A DNA stretch of 64,000 bases from Callaeas wilsoni. Lineage: Eukaryota; Chordata; Aves; Passeriformes; Callaeidae. A program made the translations under genes and the position numbers. Below the pieces are notes generated by a model. It saw nothing but the letters and a program-made list of their open reading frames with translations. It ran no database searches and was not told the origin of the DNA. This document shows positions 51,601-62,900 of this stretch, one piece after another. The stretch covers positions 434,001-498,000 of the forward strand of contig VWPU01011588.1 in the NCBI GenBank assembly GCA_013398955.1, given 5' to 3'. Each line of letters begins with the position of its first letter. Within the stretch, counting starts at the first letter, position 1.

Positions 51601-53132
51601 AAAGGACCAATTTGAGGAACTTTCAGTATTCTCCAGAGCTTCATTTCTTCCTGAGTAGAGTCACACTGAAACTAATGGACCTATGATGCATCACCAGAAA
51701 ATGCAAAATTCAAACTACTTTACTATAAAATGCTCTGATGGAGATATCCATACAAAACTAACATGAAATTTTCTGTAGCATTTATTCATTTCTACAGTAT
51801 TTATTTTTAGGTGACTGACAAGATTTAAAAAATTTTATTGGTTTCTTTCTTTACCAACATTTCTTTAAAATGTAGGCCTTCAAAATAATTTGACTTGCTT
51901 CTGTTAACTATGAAAAAGAGTGCCAAATGTAAATCTCAAATTACCTTGGAAATGTCACAAAAGTAAAAGGGAAATAAGATATTTCTAAAAGCTGTATATT
52001 GAAGACAGTACCAACAAATCAATGACAGCTAAATCGAGTAAATAAAATCTTTGTATTTTCATTTACTCAATAGTTTTCAGTCTGATGTCTGATAGTGCTG
52101 TAAGATGCATAACAGTGAAAGAGGAAAGGCAGAGCTTTTTAAGAGAAAACCTTCTCAGGATGTTTGAAACAAATGAGGGAAAAAACCCTTGAACGTTTGA
52201 ATTTACAGTCTAGGCATATACACCACTCCTTTGAGCCAGTTCTAGCATCATGAATATACTCATTTGCTGTAATGGCTCTAGTTAACTATACAGAATTCAA
52301 AGTTCTTAATCCCATTCTAATTTCCAGGGTTCCTTTTTCATCAGTCAATTACATAAAATGAATTTGGAATATTAATCTGTTTTCTACCCGGCAGCTTCCC
52401 TTGCAAAAAATCTCTGCCTAATATCAAGTCAGATACTCCTTTTATAAAATCATCTGAATTAGATCCTTAACATTACCTGGCACTACACTCCTCAGCCAAC
52501 AGTGCTTTGTTGCTATTCAGCCCTGATGGTGTCATAGTTCCTTAAGTAACTCAGATTCAACTACTCACCTACTAGGAAAGCCTCAGGCTGTCATGCATCT
52601 TGCAAAGGGTTTTGATCCTGTAGGAAGCTCTAGATACCCTAGGTGATTAGATTCTTAATATAGACCTCTTCTTCACTGCCCTGTTTCAGGTTAAAAATGT
52701 TTTGTAAGCACATTTTTCTCCAAATAGAGAATATCTAATGCAAATAAGCATGAGCTGGCTGCAGCCAGGCCAGCAATTAGAGGTTCAACCAGGATATAAG
52801 AGCTGCAAGTTCACATCACTCTTTCAATGCTTGGTTAATTATTTATATAAAGTGGAAGAGTTCCAACAAGAGAGAAAAAAGGTGCTCAAGCTAAAACACT
52901 AAATTGTTTAATGATGGGTATTCCTAGAGGATATAGATTGCCATTCCAGAATTGAATTCAGCAGAATGGGGATTTGAATTCAGGCCAATGCTGTAATTGC
53001 TAAGATGATGCATTTCTAGGATAAGTGAAGTTTTGGGGGCTTTTAAAATTTTATGTCACATACAGAAATTAAACATATAATTGTGTGAGAAGTTTGTTTT
53101 CACGGGATCAAAATATAGGAAAGATTTTTATA
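45634..53132. other. Non-coding region, no recognised gene
   Basis: Two moderately GC-richer patches (46030-46240 and 47100-47400) match nothing I know. The remainder is AT-rich with chance frames. An A/C-rich tract lies at 50875-50909. Confidence 0.5.
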
Positions 53133-53805
53133 CCATCCTGGAATCATTTAGGTTGGAAAAAACCTCCCAAATTGTTGAGTCCAACCTTCAACCGAACACC
53201 ATCTTTTCAACTGGACCATAGCACTAAAGGCCACACCTGGTCATTTCTCGAACATCTCTAGGAATGATGACTCCACCACCTGTGCAGCCTGTTCCAATGC
53301 TCAACCACCCCTTCCAGGAAGAAACTCTTCCTAATGTCCAACCCAAACCTGCCCTGGTGCAACTTGAGGTCATATCCTCTTGTCCCATCACCTGTTGCCT
53401 GGGAGAAGAGGCCGATCCCCACCTGGCTACAACCTCCTTTCAGGCAATTGCAGAGAGCAATAAGGTCTCACCTGAGTCTCCTCCAGGTTAAACAACGCCA
53501 GTTCTTTCAGCCACTCATCATGTAATTTACTTTCTAGACTCTTCAGCTTTGCTGCCCTTCTCTGGACAAAATCTAGCACCTCAACGTCTTTCTTGAACTG
53601 AGGAGCCCAAAATTGAACACAGGACTTGAAGTGTGGCCTCACCAGTGCTGAGTACAAGGGAAAAATCACTTCCCTGGTCCTGCTGGCCACACAATTTTTG
53701 GTACAAGTCAGGATGCCATTGGCTTTCTTGGCCCCCTGGGCACACTCTGGCTCATGCTCAGCTAGCTGCCAACCAGTACACCCAGGTCCTTTTCCACTGG
53801 GTCAT
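53133..53805 (-). mobile_element. CR1 fragment with ORF2 C-terminal remnant (J-like)
   Basis: The longest CR1 copy here. Read on the + strand it runs from the decayed tail ('ccatcctggaatcatttagg') through the 3' UTR ('gcctgttccaatgctcaacc', 'aacttgaggtcatatcctct') into coding sequence ('tggcctcaccagtgctgagt', 'caggatgccattggctttct') and ends near 'caggtccttttccactgggt'. It is 5'-truncated. Confidence 0.95.
53427..53690 (-). pseudogene. CR1 ORF2 C-terminal remnant, frame still open
   Basis: An 87-codon minus-strand frame contains [20 protein letters not shown], then [20 protein letters not shown]: the known CR1 ORF2 C-terminal signature. The open frame can be followed further upstream ([15 protein letters not shown], to about 53750) before a one-base shift relative to the expected CR1 reading. 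The endonuclease and the RT catalytic core are absent, so it cannot retrotranspose itself. It is better kept than the + strand relic at 6231-6483. Confidence 0.88.
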
Positions 53806-54070
53806 TCTGTTTATCTCTGTCTGTGGGCCTCTGCCTTTGAACACCAGATATTTTAACTTTTAAAAAAATCTTTCAAAGAAAAAGAAAATGAAAAAGATTC
53901 AACAATTCCTAGTCTGGGAACCATCAGCAGAAAATTTCTACCCAATCATTTCGATAGCCCCTTCACCACAAGAATACCTCTGCCTGTGCATTTTAGGGGA
54001 AGGCATCTAACCAAAGCTAGAGACCCTTTAAAGAACTTTGAGGTGTTTGAATGGTACCTAAGGACCAGTA

Positions 54071-54425
54071 ATCATAGCATAGCATAGCATAGCATAGAAT
54101 ACAATATTTCAGTTGGAAGGGATCAACAATGATCCTCTGGTCCAACCTCCTGACCACTTCAGGACTGACAAAAAGTTCAAGCTTCTTGTTAACAGCATTG
54201 TCCAAATGCCTCTTAGGAACTGATAGGCTTGGGGCACCACCTCTCTAGGAAGGGTCTCGCAGTGTTTGACCCCCTTCCCAGTAAAGAAATACTTCCTAAC
54301 GTCTAGTCGAAACCTGACCCTGTGCAGCTTTCAACTGTTCCCACGTTGTCTCACTGGATCCCATGAAGAAGGGATCAGTAATTACATTCAGACCAAGGTG
54401 GCCCCTGAAGCCTCTCAACTTAATA
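54071..54425 (-). mobile_element. CR1 3' fragment, another subfamily
   Basis: The reverse complement reads 'ggcttcaggggccacc', 'aacagttgaaagctgcacag', 'cgactagacgttaggaagta', 'ggcatttggacaatgctgtt' and 'gttggaccagaggatcattg': the CR1 group in which 'gtttggacaatgctctcagg' precedes the tail. The two overlapping frames here (+54266-54721 and -54296-54766) are products of the repeat and its flank. Confidence 0.88.
54073..54097. repeat. (CATAG)5 microsatellite at the CR1 3' end
   Basis: Five exact CATAG units at the 3' tip of the CR1 copy 54071-54425, where CR1 normally has repeats of an 8-mer such as ATTCTATG. Confidence 0.9.
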
Positions 54426-55610
54426 GTATGACGAAGGAGAACGATCCTGGCCTCTTCTGCCACTGGGGTATTTGCAAAATTCCATGGGGACCATCTTGCT
54501 TTATTCCTTTGCAAATAGCTGGGACATTTGTCTTTAGACAAGGTTTCCATTATTTTCAAGAGTCTCAGATACATACAGGAGCAGACAAATGCACACAACA
54601 CAGTCCAGTGAATTTCAGAACATATCTTATCCCAGCTAATGTCATAGCCAAAGTTAGAAGATCCACTGAGTACCTTGATTTCTCTGCTTGCAAATTGCAT
54701 TTCTTTGATAACAGACTGTGATGTAATGTTCACTTCATAACAGTTATATCCTAAATGAATGATCACATTATTTTAATCAGCATTACTTGGTTATTTCTAG
54801 ATTTATGCAATATGGCTGTAGAATGTAATTTTGGAATTTAGAAAAAAATTAGTGAATTCCATATTTGTTCTTGAAGTGATGGTTGGCAATGCCAGCATCT
54901 ACATGTAAAAAATTCTGTCCTGGAAAACTAAATCTAGCTAGCTAGATATGAATCTGTCAAAAGAAAAACAACATCCATGACACCAATATGTTTTGACAAG
55001 AATTTAGACAACTATATGAACATCTCAGAAGAAATGTCAATCGTGTCAGGAAAAAGTCAAGAAATTAAAACTACTATGGCTGGCTTTGTGCATTTTCAGA
55101 ATAATTGCTTATATTTAATAAATGTACTTTAAAAATAATTAATTAAAGCATTCTCTCCCCTCTCCCAATTAAAATAAATCATTTCGATTCACTAGGTTCA
55201 GGATAAAACCCTATTCTTTTTACATAGATCAGAAAAAGCATGTCAGACAACAGCCCTATCAGAAGCGTTAGTTATGGATGGTGCAAGTCTTATATACATT
55301 CACTGCAGCATCTCTTAAGGGAGTTTGAGTACTTCTTCTGTTTTGATATTTATCGTTATATAATTACATTTATTACTTGAGTGCAGGATCATGTAGAACA
55401 AGAGAATAACAATATATGTATTTCTTCATTTTCAATTTCAGTGTATCATGATGGATAAGGCCAGGATAAGATTCTGAAGAGCCAGGATACCATTAGATAT
55501 TTGATGACTGTTAGGTGCCAAGTTAATTTTGCAATTTATGATACTGTTTCCTCAAATAAAAATAAGTAAAAGAATATTAACTTTCTAACCTTCTTTGTAA
55601 AAGACTTGTG

Positions 55611-55636
55611 TTGAAAAGTTGTATGCAACTTTTCAA
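55611..55636. repeat. Perfect hairpin, 11-bp arms, 4-base loop
   Basis: Arms 'ttgaaaagttg' (55611-55621) and 'caacttttcaa' (55626-55636) are exact reverse complements around 'tatg'. Confidence 0.85.
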
Positions 55637-56278
55637 TAGAATAGTTTAAAGGCAGAGAGAGAAAAACAAATTCAGGTGGTAATCCAGGCACCTCTGACTC
55701 TAATGATGAACAATTCCACCTTTTCTCTTCCATTCAGTGTAGTAACAAGCACTACCATTTGTTTTACAAAGCTGTCAAAACATCTTTTGGTATTGCTCAA
55801 TTCTGAGACAAGCATTTAAAAGAAATATGCAGACTCCATGAGGATGCACTCACTGACATGTTCTTAGCAGAACTTATTTCAAAAGCAGAACTTTTCTAAG
55901 ATAAAAAGTAAAAAGTAAGCAGAGTTCAGATTGATCTGGCAATTTCCTGCTACTAAAGAGGAAAGTTAGATATAATTAATTTAAAAATTAAATATTACTT
56001 GCAATACTGTATGACATATCCAGTCTTCAGTGTTTGTCTGTGAGACAGAAACACAGAGGAAGAATGCAATACTCATTTAAATAAATGAGATTTACATCAT
56101 CGAGGAAGGATTTTAGATACTTATGACCTCAGTAAGAGATACTAAATGATCCTAATCTATTTGGCATTTGGCTAACATCCAGACTTCATACATTTTCATC
56201 TGTATATCCTTCCTGTTTCAAAATATTTCTTCTTTGGAAAGAGCTGCACTTAGTTCTGCATGACTGCCGAGACCCAAA

Positions 56279-56292
56279 CCAAGATGGCGGCC
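56279..56292 (+). promoter_or_regulatory. YY1-type motif CCAAGATGGCGGCC
   Basis: Exact match to the strong YY1 core AAGATGGCGGC, in CpG-poor AT-rich DNA. No promoter-like context is visible around it. Binding is inferred from the motif only. Confidence 0.45.
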
Positions 56293-57259
56293 ACTCCCTC
56301 TAAATATTCTCTAATGGTTTTAAACTAAGTATAGGACACATAGTCTTGGTAAAATGTCAGAAAAGATCAGGTCTCATTAATATTTTCTTTTAAAGGGAAC
56401 CATTATCTATCAAAATTTGTTACATTGTCTTATGTAGCCAGTAGTTTACAATAAGGAGAGTAATAATGTTTTCTTGTATTAGCATTGTGAGGATAAATGA
56501 AATAATTTCTAAATATATGCAATATTTTTGCAGTAATGTAATATCTAGCTCACTATTACATTATTATTACATTATGCAATTATTATGTAAACATTATTAT
56601 TACAGCTTTCACAGAATTTGGCAAATATATGTACTTGTATAATATTTTCCCAGTTCCTTTCAGCCACATCTTCATAAAGGTGGCAGATACTGAAGAACTC
56701 AGTGGTAGTTTAAAGGGTTTACCACATTCTGGTTTTAATCATGACTAATGTGAACAATTCAAATCCATGTTCTATAAAGACATAAAGGGTATCCATTGCT
56801 CTAAACATGATACATTGAATTACAATCTCCCAGCAATAAAACATCGTCAAATAAATCCTGATTTATGTTTATTATGACTATTATTCACTACTATTGAGTG
56901 ATACTAAGAATATTTTTAGACTCGTTATATTAAAATGTTTTCAAACATAGGTTACTTGTCAAAAAATAAAAATTATGTAAATGATATCTTGAACTGAGTA
57001 CAAGTATGCTATTTTGCATCATCTTTGAGAAGGATGCTTGCATTACCATATCATAAAGTAACCTTACTCCAGTTTTCTGGGTTGCTTGTGTCCTGTTACT
57101 GCCAGTAATATATGTACCTCAAAGTGGCAGAAAACTGCTTTGTCTGCATATTCTCCTGAACTGTAGCTGCTGTGTTTCATCCTGCAAGTTTCAACCAAGT
57201 TGTGACTACATCTTCTTTAGATGACCCATTCCCCTCAAACATTCGAAGTGTAACTGGGG

Positions 57260-57298
57260 AACAAAAAAACCCCCAACCAATCAAACAAAAAAAAAAAG
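57260..57298. repeat. A/C-rich low-complexity tract
   Basis: 'acaaaaaaacccccaaccaa', then 'caaacaaaaaaaaaaa'. Confidence 0.8.
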
Positions 57299-58325
57299 TT
57301 TTGCTGTATTTCTGTATTGCTGAAAACCCCACAGATTTAGAGAGAAGGTGGTAAGCAATTCTGTTGCCCTTGTCTCATCAACCAAACCACATGTGGACCA
57401 CAACATCAGGAGCTAACTAGAAAATTGGCTCAAAGTGGGTGCTATCTTGAGGAGACTTCTGCATTCAGTAGGAACTTGCCTTGAGTCATCAAAAGATGTG
57501 CTTTTATCCCGCTGCAGATTTTTGTGAAAGCTGCTGAGAAGCAAGCAAGAAAGTATCCTGCAAGACAGTTGCAGTATACACCAGATTCCCTTCGCCTGGG
57601 TACAAGGACAGTTTTATGGCTTACTGAGTGTGCAATGTGCATTTTAACTCATAGGTTGTACCATCAATATATGTTGTAAGTCAATATTAAAGATAAACCA
57701 ACATCAAAAGCAAAATTAAGTTTGAATTGAAATTGTGTTGTTTTGCATTGCTCCTGCTTGTGGTTTGTACAAAATCTGCCAAATCTGTGAAAAGTTCTAG
57801 GCACACCAGTGACTCTGCTAATAACAGGATTTGTGGAAAGTATATCAAGTTTTCTGACTAGCAAGGACATTTTTAAATGAAAGAGGGCTAGGGGTTAAGG
57901 GCAGTCTCCTTCTTGCCATAAGACAATACCACGGGAAGCATGTCTATGTCTATGCTATTGGCAATGGTACACATGTGTTCCAACACTCACAGTCAAAGCT
58001 TGCAGTCATATATTTGGGATTTAACATACTTGTAACAAAATAACACCATATGCCATCTGCTGCAGGTGTACACTTCAAAATACTGCTCTAGTACACATGC
58101 ATTTTGTAAATATTTATATTTCAAGGTAAGTCGCATTTTCATTTCTACTTTGCATATAAAACTACATATTTTACTTAGGTTAGGCATTTTTTGTTATTTG
58201 AAAGACTCAACAAAAGGCTTTTAGGGACAACTCTTAGTTACAGAGTGAAATTCTCTGTTTTTTGTAGAAACAGCATGCAAAGTGACCTACATTATTCTGG
58301 TAACTCAGTGTGTGCCACCACTGCC

Positions 58326-58498
58326 ATTTGCCCAGAGAAGCTGTGGGTGCCCCATCCCTGGAAATATTGAAGGCCAGCTTGCTTGGGGCTCTGAACAATC
58401 TTGTCTAGTGAATGGCATCTCTGCCCATGGCTGAGGGGTTGGAATTAGATGACCTTTATGGTCTCTTCCAACCCAAACATTTCTATGATTCTGTGATC
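58326..58498 (+). mobile_element. CR1 3' end fragment
   Basis: 'ttgcccagagaagctgtggg', 'tgccccatccctggaaatat', 'ggggttggaattagatgacc' and a well-kept tail 'atttctatgattctgtgatc'. This is one of the better-preserved CR1 tails here, though an internal C/T-rich segment has diverged. Confidence 0.95.
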
Positions 58499-58792
58499 TA
58501 AATGCACTGGATGAGATCACTGAACAGATGATTACAGTATAGATTTAGTCTTACATGTGTAATTATTTTTTGTTGCATTATCTTCAGCATTTCCTTAGAA
58601 AATGTTACACTTCAGAAGAATTGGGGCGAACTGGTAGGTGACAGCAGCTGCAGAAATTCATATCAAAGACTACAAGAACTCCCTCCAGGGCCAGGACAGC
58701 CATGTGGCTAATGCTATAATAACTATATTTATTATTAGAAATAGTCACAGCTGTTTTAAGTATTACTTCTAGTATTACGTTCCCTTTTTCAA

Positions 58793-58884
58793 GTGGTTTT
58801 TGTGTTTTGGTTTTTTNNNNNNNNNNNNNNNNNNNNNNNNNNNNNTTTTTTTTTTTTTTTTTGGTTGTGTGGTTTTTTTTTTGT
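58793..58884. repeat. T/G-rich low-complexity tract interrupted by a gap
   Basis: GTTTT-type sequence on both sides of the N run, with T17 directly after it. It is the complement of the A/C-rich tracts elsewhere. Confidence 0.8.
58817..58845. other. Assembly gap of 29 N
   Basis: 29 unknown bases bounded by T6 on the left and T17 on the right. The true length is unknown. The X residues in the overlapping + strand frame come from it. Confidence 0.99.
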
Positions 58885-59407
58885 TAAAGCCACTTCAAAT
58901 ACATATGCATAACTTTTTTACTCACTGGAAGAAACATCCTGGAAGAAAAATTGAAGTTGATAGTGATTTTTTTCCTGAAGTATTGATTTTTCTGTTATGC
59001 TAAAATGCAAGATATGGATCTGTACAGTTTCCTTTCAATATTCAAATACATCTATATACTCTGATGGCATGTTTGGTCTATATTTCACATTGGTCTGTGC
59101 ACTTTCCCATGCATTCATGTTGATCATTTTTAAATTATTTTCTTCTGGATATTTGTGACTACTGTAGTCGCTATTAGAGGGAATAGTTCTTTACTGTATT
59201 TGTGATAAATGTTATCTTGTTTTGTGTAAAGGCATTTTGCCTTAACCTTTTCTGAGCAGTGATTCTGCTTTCATTCTGACTGAACACCTCCACGACATAT
59301 TTGGATAAACAACTGTACTGAGTGCAGAAGTGTGGTGCTCACTGTCTTGCGATTCTTTATTAGGAGAGATGCAAAAAGTTTCTATACTAGCTTTATGTTT
59401 GCATGGA
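58885..59407. other. Non-coding spacer
   Basis: AT-rich, no recognised feature. Confidence 0.55.
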
Positions 59408-59942
59408 AATGTTAGAGTTGCAAAAGATCTCTAAGATCATCGAGTTCAACTGCTAAACTGTGTTCAGCACTAAACCACTGAACTACCACCCAAGTGCCAC
59501 AACTACACAGTTTTTTGAACACTTCCAGGGATGGTGACTCTATCATTTTCTGGGCAGCCTGTTCCAATGTCTGACAACTCTTTCACTAAAGGACTTGTTT
59601 CTAATATCAAATGTAAACCTCCCTTGGTACTCCTTGAGGCCATTTCCTCTTGTCCTATAGCTCATTACTTAGGAGAAAAGACTAACATCCATCTTGCTTC
59701 TGCCACATTTCAGGCAGTTGTAGAGAGTGGCAAGGTCATCCCTGAGCCTCCTTTCTTCCAGGCTAAACATCCCAGCTGTGTCAGCAGCTCCTCATAAGCT
59801 CTGTGCTCCAGACCCTTCACCAGCTCCTTTGCCCTTCTCCAGACTGACTCCAGCACCTCAATGATTTTCTTGTAGTGAGAAGCCCAAAACTGAATGCAGG
59901 ACTAGAGATGTAGTCTCACCAGTGCCGAGTACAGGGGGTAGC
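59408..59942 (-). mobile_element. CR1 3' fragment reaching into ORF2
   Basis: The + strand reads 'ctctaagatcatcgagttca', 'cacttccagggatggtgact', 'gcagcctgttccaatgtctg', 'ttgaggccatttcctcttgt', 'gtagtgagaagcccaaaact' and 'caccagtgccgagtacaggg': the reverse complement of CR1 from its 3' end into ORF2. The terminal octamer tail is lost. Indels and stops break the coding part. Confidence 0.94.
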
Positions 59943-62900
59943 ATTCTTTTAATTGTAAAATATTAATGATGAGACCAAGGCCTCTCCAGTTCCATTTGCT
60001 ATTCTAGTGTCAAAATGATTGGCTGCATGCTCTGTGATATTCTAATATAAACACCTGATTTTCCTATTGTGAACACAATGAATTTCTCAAACTGTTTAAA
60101 TGTAGTGTAATATATATTATAGTCCCCATTTTCATTAAGTCTTCCAGAATTCACATAACAGTCAGTATCACATTGCACATTCTCTCAGCTCCCTTGTGAA
60201 TCAATTCAGTTAATGCTTTTGCAAAGAAATTGGTTAATTGGTGAGCCTAAAAAAAACTGCTAGCAAGAGTTTAATAACCCACAGACATATAGGAAGGCTT
60301 ACATAAACACCAAACTTTAAAAAACAGCTAAAATAGAAGTGTTTCCTAATAGCAAAGAGTATATGGCAGTGTTTGAAGTACAATAAGTCAGCTAAACTGT
60401 AGAAAATACCAATATTTTCAGATAAAAAATTTGAGGTTCAGCAAGATTTAGATTTTTCTTCCTAATGCTATTTGAAAATCCCTAGTAAGTGTTTAACTAA
60501 TAATATGTGGGGGGCTTAATATTTGGTCTACTCCTTTAAAATATTATTATACAGAAAAACCTTCAAAAGATTGAAAGAGAACTGAAAAATAAATGTTAAA
60601 ATCCCAGCTTTTAGACTGAGGTGAACTTTTTGAAGAATGATTCTTCCTTCACACCGACACACAAATTTTTTTTTTTTGTGTACCAGCTGGATTTCATTGC
60701 CATAGGAAAACTGTCTACCTCAAAGGCAAATGCAAGGATGAGTCATTCAGATCTTTAACAAGAAACACAGATGGAAAAATGCCACAGCTGCACCGAGCTG
60801 GAAGCAGAAAAGTCCATGACCTTAATGAATATGCTTTTACATTTGACAGATTCCATCAGAGAGCTTGCAGTAGCTGCAGAATCCCATGGCACCATAAAAA
60901 CATTTCTGCATTGTTTTATCCCACTGTTGCAAGAAAAAGTGTGAGATTAGAAATATAACATGGATGCTGCTTTCTTGTTGCCTAGATCTGTTATGTTCCT
61001 GGAATAAAAATTGAATATAGAAGTGCAACAGCCATAAAAATGCATGGATTTTTTTTTAAACTTCATTTTTATCCATATTTTTATTATCTTCCATGACTTT
61101 TGCCTTCTAAAACATTTTATTTTATCTCTTCTTTGGTTTTGTTCCTCAGCTCCAATTTTTGCAAATTTTTTCTCATCTTCCAAGGAATCGCCTTTCTTTC
61201 TTTGACACATCTGCTGTGGACACAAGGAAAAATAAGCATCTGAGATATAATAACCCTGTGCAGCAATCCAATATTAGAGAGAAAGCGGCCTTTCAGAAAA
61301 GGATCTAATGTGTGCAGGATCCATGGCCAGGCCAAAATCCCCAGCCCTTACGTATCCCAGGGTGGGCACAACGAGAGAGCCTCATCCTCAGAAAGGACAA
61401 CTCTTACATCAACATTCTGGATATGCATCTTAAGAGGTGGGCTGGCAATAAGCAGGGAAAAGCTGCTATTTCAGTAAAGGCCATGACAGATTCAGTTCAG
61501 ATTCCTACTTATTAGTTGTATTCACAAATGTTCACAGCCTATTACTAAAGAAAGCATTTAATGCTCTAAATCACTCCCACTGTTAAACCAAAAAGACTAA
61601 CACTTCCTTCCCTTCATGGATAATGTATTACAGTGAGCAGAATCAGAAAAGAATAGTGGATGCAGATGCTTTTTTCTACTCACATAAAACAAAATATAGA
61701 ATTTCTTGTGCATAGACAGTAGTGGAGAGTAAGTAAACATTTGATTGGACACTACTTAAGAATGATCTAAAAATGAAAGAGGAAGGGCAAAAATGATATT
61801 GTACATCCTCTGAGTAGTCTTCTTAGAGTTCAGGGATTGAAACCTTAAATGTGGCTACATAGATAAGACACTAATCTTCAAGTGTAACCTTTTCTTCCCA
61901 ACATCAGCTATTCTGTACTCAATTAGGCAGTGACATTCTAAAGAATCATTTTTCCTGTTCAGTAATACAGCTTTCTTACATACAGAAGGAGTGTTAGCTA
62001 CAAGTATCAATATATCTCTTTTATTCAGAGGCACACAGCCATGTATCACCTACTAGAATATCACAGTTGATGATAATGATAAGACAAGCCAAATGCTAAA
62101 AGCTCTGCTGTTTGAATAGAGAAATAAGATTGATATATACTGTGGGTCAATTTTGGCAAAGAAAAGATCCTATAATTTCCATGCCCTCTATTTCCCTTAT
62201 CAAAATACTTTTATTTTATTCTCATCAGCTAGACATTACTCTGTTTTCAATTCCTGACTTGTTTCTCTGTTTTTCTGCTGTTTAAACAGCCTTGATTTTG
62301 CATATCTTCTCATGCTAAATCACTGCTTAAAGCTGTTTGATCCCTAACTCTGATCATAACCCACAAGGAACATCCAGAAGCTGTTTCTTCCACAATATAA
62401 CTAACACAGTTTAAAGGTCCTATTGGAGCTATTACTTAGAGCAGCTATCCATTTATGACTTGATCTAAGTAAAGTTTCTCTAATGAGAATTGCTAAGATA
62501 GAAGAATTTTGTAGAAGAACATAGAAAAGGTATAGAGCCATAGTGTAAAAAATATTTACACAAGATCAAACGTACCTGTAATGCAACAACACTGAAATCG
62601 GTATTTTACACCACATGATGAGTTCAGTCCTGATATATTCTATTAATAAGGAAAGTTTCATGGCACTATAACTACAATATATAATTCTATAGCCTTACTG
62701 AAAGTTACTTCTATTCACTAGAAAGACTGGTAGGGGGCAGATCTCTTGCAAGAGAAGATAAAATATGGATTTCCGGGTCACAGCCAGGATTCTAGGTATT
62801 TTTGAGAATTAAATAATAACATAAGAGATTTTTCAGTCTTCAGACTCTGTGGTTGGTCCCAGTTTTTGCTTGGAATGCATAGATGTTGACACAGTGAAAG

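Larger units (their letters stand above)
54426..58325. other. Non-coding AT-rich region
   Basis: No gene recognised. Contains a 16-bp palindrome (54932-54947), a perfect hairpin (55611-55636), a YY1-type site (56279-56292), ATTATTACATT-type repeats (56540-56605) and an A/C-rich tract (57260-57298). Confidence 0.55.

Noticed and set aside
53264..53863. Plus-strand frames across the CR1 copy
   Set aside because: Shadows of the minus-strand CR1; the sense matches are all on the minus strand.
54266..54766. Overlapping 151- and 156-codon frames, the longest in the window, on opposite strands
   Set aside because: The 54266-54425 part is CR1 3' sequence, which is non-coding in CR1. The rest shows no motif or splice support. 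Two opposite long frames over the same DNA argue for a composition effect.
59531..59797. 88-codon plus-strand frame
   Set aside because: Antisense of CR1 59408-59942.
62722..62740. CTCF-like 'ggtagggggcagatc'
   Set aside because: Only the AGGGGGCA core fits; the upstream CCA half is missing.
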